NCBI RefSeq assembly: GCF_002838835.1
Contig: NZ_NHPP01000028.1
Coordinates: 1-46,475, forward strand
Direction: 5' to 3'
DNA: 46,475 nt
Source of the DNA: Siphonobacter sp. SORGH_AS_0500
Lineage (GTDB): Bacteria; Bacteroidota; Bacteroidia; Cytophagales; Spirosomataceae
The first letter of the stretch is position 1. Every line of letters begins with the position of its first letter. The translations under genes and the position numbers were made by a program. Shown here piece by piece: positions 44,962 through 46,475 of the stretch. A model generated the notes under the pieces. The model saw only the letters and a program-made list of their open reading frames with translations. It was not told the origin of the DNA and did no database searches.

Positions 44962-45990
44962 ATGAAAGTTTTCACCATGCTTTGCTTTATGGGCATAGCA
45001 GCCTTCCTGGGTATGACGCTCGCCTCTACCCAAAAACAGGTTCAACCTATTAATGCTGTCATTGGCGACGAGAGTTACCTCGAAACGTTTGGCCGTCGCC
45101 CGGATAACCAGACTTCGGAAACCTTTCGAATTGAAACCCATCTGGCTTACGTGACCACAAAACTGCGTTCCCGTAATGTCAGTTACCTGCCTGAAAATCT
45201 CCAAAAAAAGCGAAAGCAGATGCTGGAATTGTTACAGCAGTATCGGGATGAAGGGCGGTTCCCTAAAAACTACGATCATCCTGACGAACGTCGCCCCTGT
45301 TTTATTGATCGCGATGGAGCCATCTGTGCGGTAGGGTATCTGATTGAGCAAACCGCGGGCCGGGAAGTAGCCGAGCGAATAAACGCCCGGCATCAATATG
45401 ATTATATTCAGGACATGGATATGCCGGAAGTGAAAGAATGGATTCAGCAATCAGGATTAACGGAAGAGGAATGTGCGATGATTCAGCCGAGTTATTTTAG
45501 TTATGGTTCCAGTGAGTACGTATCTCGAAATCGTATTTCAACTGCGTACGGAATTAGTTCCGGGATTGTAGGGGGGCTAAGTCTGGGAATAAGTGCTTTG
45601 AATATACATCAGCTTCAAACAGGAAGTAATGATAAATGGATACCAGCAATAGGAATGTTATCTGGAGCAGGGGAAATAGTATTAGGATTAATCAATCGGC
45701 CAGAGCCTTTAGGTACAGCTTATAAAATTGATGGTAAGTATGTGGATATGAAGAATATGATTTGCGGGGGCTGCTATGGTACACTCACCGAAGTATACTA
45801 CACAAATCGGCATCAGGAAATACTCTCTTGGGCAAACGTAAGTTTAGGGGCCTTAACTATGGCTTTAAGTTCCTGGAATCTATTTCATAAGAAAGAAGAG
45901 AATCAGAAGCACTTTCAAACAAGTACCCGGTACGGGGTAACCGCTTTACCTAAGTCTGGGATTCGAATAACGATGTTGAAAAGTTTCTAA
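44962..45990 (+). CDS. Unknown secreted or membrane protein, 342 residues
   Basis: The start at ATG 44962 (MKVFTMLCFMGIAAFLGMTL) gives a signal-like N-terminus; the longer frame to 44848 lacks one and overlaps the receptor promoter. The first domain (about 60-185) carries a striking motif RPCFIDRDGAICAVGYLIEQ then TAGREVAERIN, and ends GLTEEECAMIQPSYF. I recall a similar Phe-Asp-Gly-Cys-Ala-Val-Gly pattern in unnamed proteins of this phylum and of myxobacteria, but know no function. The second half has two Gly-rich hydrophobic hairpins (GISSGIVGGLSLGISALNIH and MLSGAGEIVLGLI) resembling a small membrane insert. Codon use in this second half is more AT-rich than in the first. Confidence 0.65.
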   Translation: MKVFTMLCFMGIAAFLGMTLASTQKQVQPINAVIGDESYLETFGRRPDNQTSETFRIETHLAYVTTKLRSRNVSYLPENLQKKRKQMLELLQQYRDEGRFPKNYDHPDERRPCFIDRDGAICAVGYLIEQTAGREVAERINARHQYDYIQDMDMPEVKEWIQQSGLTEEECAMIQPSYFSYGSSEYVSRNRISTAYGISSGIVGGLSLGISALNIHQLQTGSNDKWIPAIGMLSGAGEIVLGLINRPEPLGTAYKIDGKYVDMKNMICGGCYGTLTEVYYTNRHQEILSWANVSLGALTMALSSWNLFHKKEENQKHFQTSTRYGVTALPKSGIRITMLKSF

Positions 45991-45995
45991 TTCCC

Positions 45996-46165
45996 TCTGT
46001 AGAGACGCGACTTTATCGCGTCTGGCCGGGAGAAGAAGATAAATAAAAGGGTATCAAGACCGCTTCTTAACCAGACGCAATGGATGCTCGTCTGGCCGGT
46101 AGGTGAGAATGAATGAGAGGTAAGAAAAACCGCCTCTTACCCAGAGGCGGTAAAGTTGCGTCTAA
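45996..46165. repeat. Cluster of GACGC dispersed repeats
   Basis: Palindrome copy TAGAGACGCGACTTTATCGC (45998-46017 and onward), then AAGACCGCTTCTTAACCAGA with CGCAATGGATG (46055-46096), then AACCGCCTCTTACCCAGAGG with CGGTAAAGTTGCGTCT (46129-46164). Same family as 30622-30724 and 39212-39253. Confidence 0.7.
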
Positions 46166-46184
46166 AGTTAAGAGGGGCGTTCAT

Positions 46185-46222
46185 AAAAAACCCCGGCTCA
46201 CATATGAGTGAGCGGGGTTTTT
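46185..46222. terminator. Terminator of the OmpA-family gene
   Basis: AAAACCCCG and CTCA pair with TGAG and CGGGGTTTT around the palindrome CATATG; T-runs on both strands. 27 bases past the OmpA stop. Confidence 0.85.
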
Positions 46223-46249
46223 CACGTGTATCCTCCTTCAAGGAATGCC

Positions 46250-46475
46250 TTATTTTTTCTCCAGCAACTGGAAGAATTCATCCAGACGTGGGGTGAGGAT
46301 AATCTCGGTTCTGCGGTTGACTTTACGTCCGGCCGCACTCTTGTTAGAGTCCTTGGGTTCGTACTCACCCTTGCCAGCGGCGGTCAAACGAGCGGGATCG
46401 ACCTTGAACTTGCTTTGCAGCAGGCGTACCACGGAAGTGGCCCGGCGTACGCTTAGATCCCAGTTATCCTTGTTG
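46250..46475 (-). CDS. OmpA-family protein, C-terminal part (runs off window)
   Basis: The visible 75 residues run from NKDNWDLSVRRATSVVRLLQ to the stop at 46250 and match the second half of an OmpA/MotB peptidoglycan-binding domain: the NWDLSVRRATSVVRLL helix, then RLTAAGKGEYEP and NRRTEIILTP with the peptidoglycan-contacting Arg pair. The conserved TDN-containing first half lies beyond the right edge. It is outer-membrane linked or periplasmic. It may be the same gene as, or a paralogue of, the N-terminal piece at 1-183. Confidence 0.85.
   Translation of the reverse strand, partial: NKDNWDLSVRRATSVVRLLQSKFKVDPARLTAAGKGEYEPKDSNKSAAGRKVNRRTEIILTPRLDEFFQLLEKK

Noticed and set aside
45996..46165. 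CRISPR-like array
   Set aside because: The repeats are few, unequal in spacing, palindromic and also found elsewhere; there are no cas genes.
1..46475. Complete circular replicon
   Set aside because: Joining the ends puts the two OmpA pieces out of frame with the domain middle missing, and the gene content is chromosomal housekeeping.

Overview
The window looks like a piece of chromosome from a Bacteroidota bacterium, most likely a Cytophagales/Spirosomaceae-type organism. The reasons are the promoter consensus (TTTG, 17-20 nt, TAnnTTTG) in front of many genes, the TonB-dependent receptors with carboxypeptidase-regulatory domains, an LptD-like protein beside a cell-wall amidase, a GH29 fucosidase, SpoIIM/RDD/DUF4129/DUF4350 proteins, and a sulfite/nitrite reductase with a helical C-terminal extension. 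Housekeeping genes (nrdA, rpmE2, lipB, cobA, thrC) argue against a plasmid. No rRNA, tRNA, CRISPR array or complete insertion sequence was recognised.

Layout. 1-2.1 kb: 5' end of an OmpA-family lipoprotein gene, AT-rich spacers and a small unknown gene with a poly-A frameshift. 2.1-5.5 kb: a secreted alpha/beta hydrolase and a decaying glycosidase-like gene. 5.6-11 kb: a 55-residue protein, nrdA, rpmE2, an SdiA-regulated-type lipoprotein, a SelW-like CxxC protein and YraN. 11-17.2 kb: alpha-L-fucosidase, PAP2 phosphatase, N-acetylmuramoyl-L-alanine amidase and LptD. 17.2-22 kb: AraC regulator, an unknown gene, SGNH esterase, 3'-5' exonuclease. 22.2-27 kb: a MITE-like element, an unknown gene, lipB, and cobA with a siroheme reductase behind a promoter that carries an operator-like palindrome. 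27.2-32.2 kb: a large outer-membrane beta-barrel protein, then an ECF sigma factor with three small membrane proteins and two copies of the same promoter-like element. 32.5-39.2 kb: RDD protein, then SpoIIM - membrane protein - DUF4129 - DUF4350 - McrB-type AAA+ ATPase. 39.6-42.1 kb: thrC, a coiled-coil lipoprotein, a YtxH protein. 42.2-46.5 kb: a TPP-riboswitch-controlled TonB receptor (thiamine uptake), an unknown secreted protein, repeats, and the 3' end of an OmpA-family gene.

How genes work together. The siroheme reductase and cobA make one assimilation unit (cobA supplies the siroheme precursor). The ECF operon appears to be self-regulated. The DUF4129/DUF4350 operon normally ends in a MoxR ATPase with a DUF58 protein; here it ends in an orphan McrB-type ATPase without McrC, translationally coupled to DUF4350. 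This is the strongest candidate for an unusual system.

Quality caution. Four genes (PAP2, LptD, the outer-membrane barrel, and the thiamine receptor, twice) are each interrupted by what looks like loss of one G from a coding-strand G-run. LptD should be essential, so residual sequencing error is a serious possibility. The glycosidase-like gene is different: it has in-frame stops and a deletion and looks genuinely decayed.
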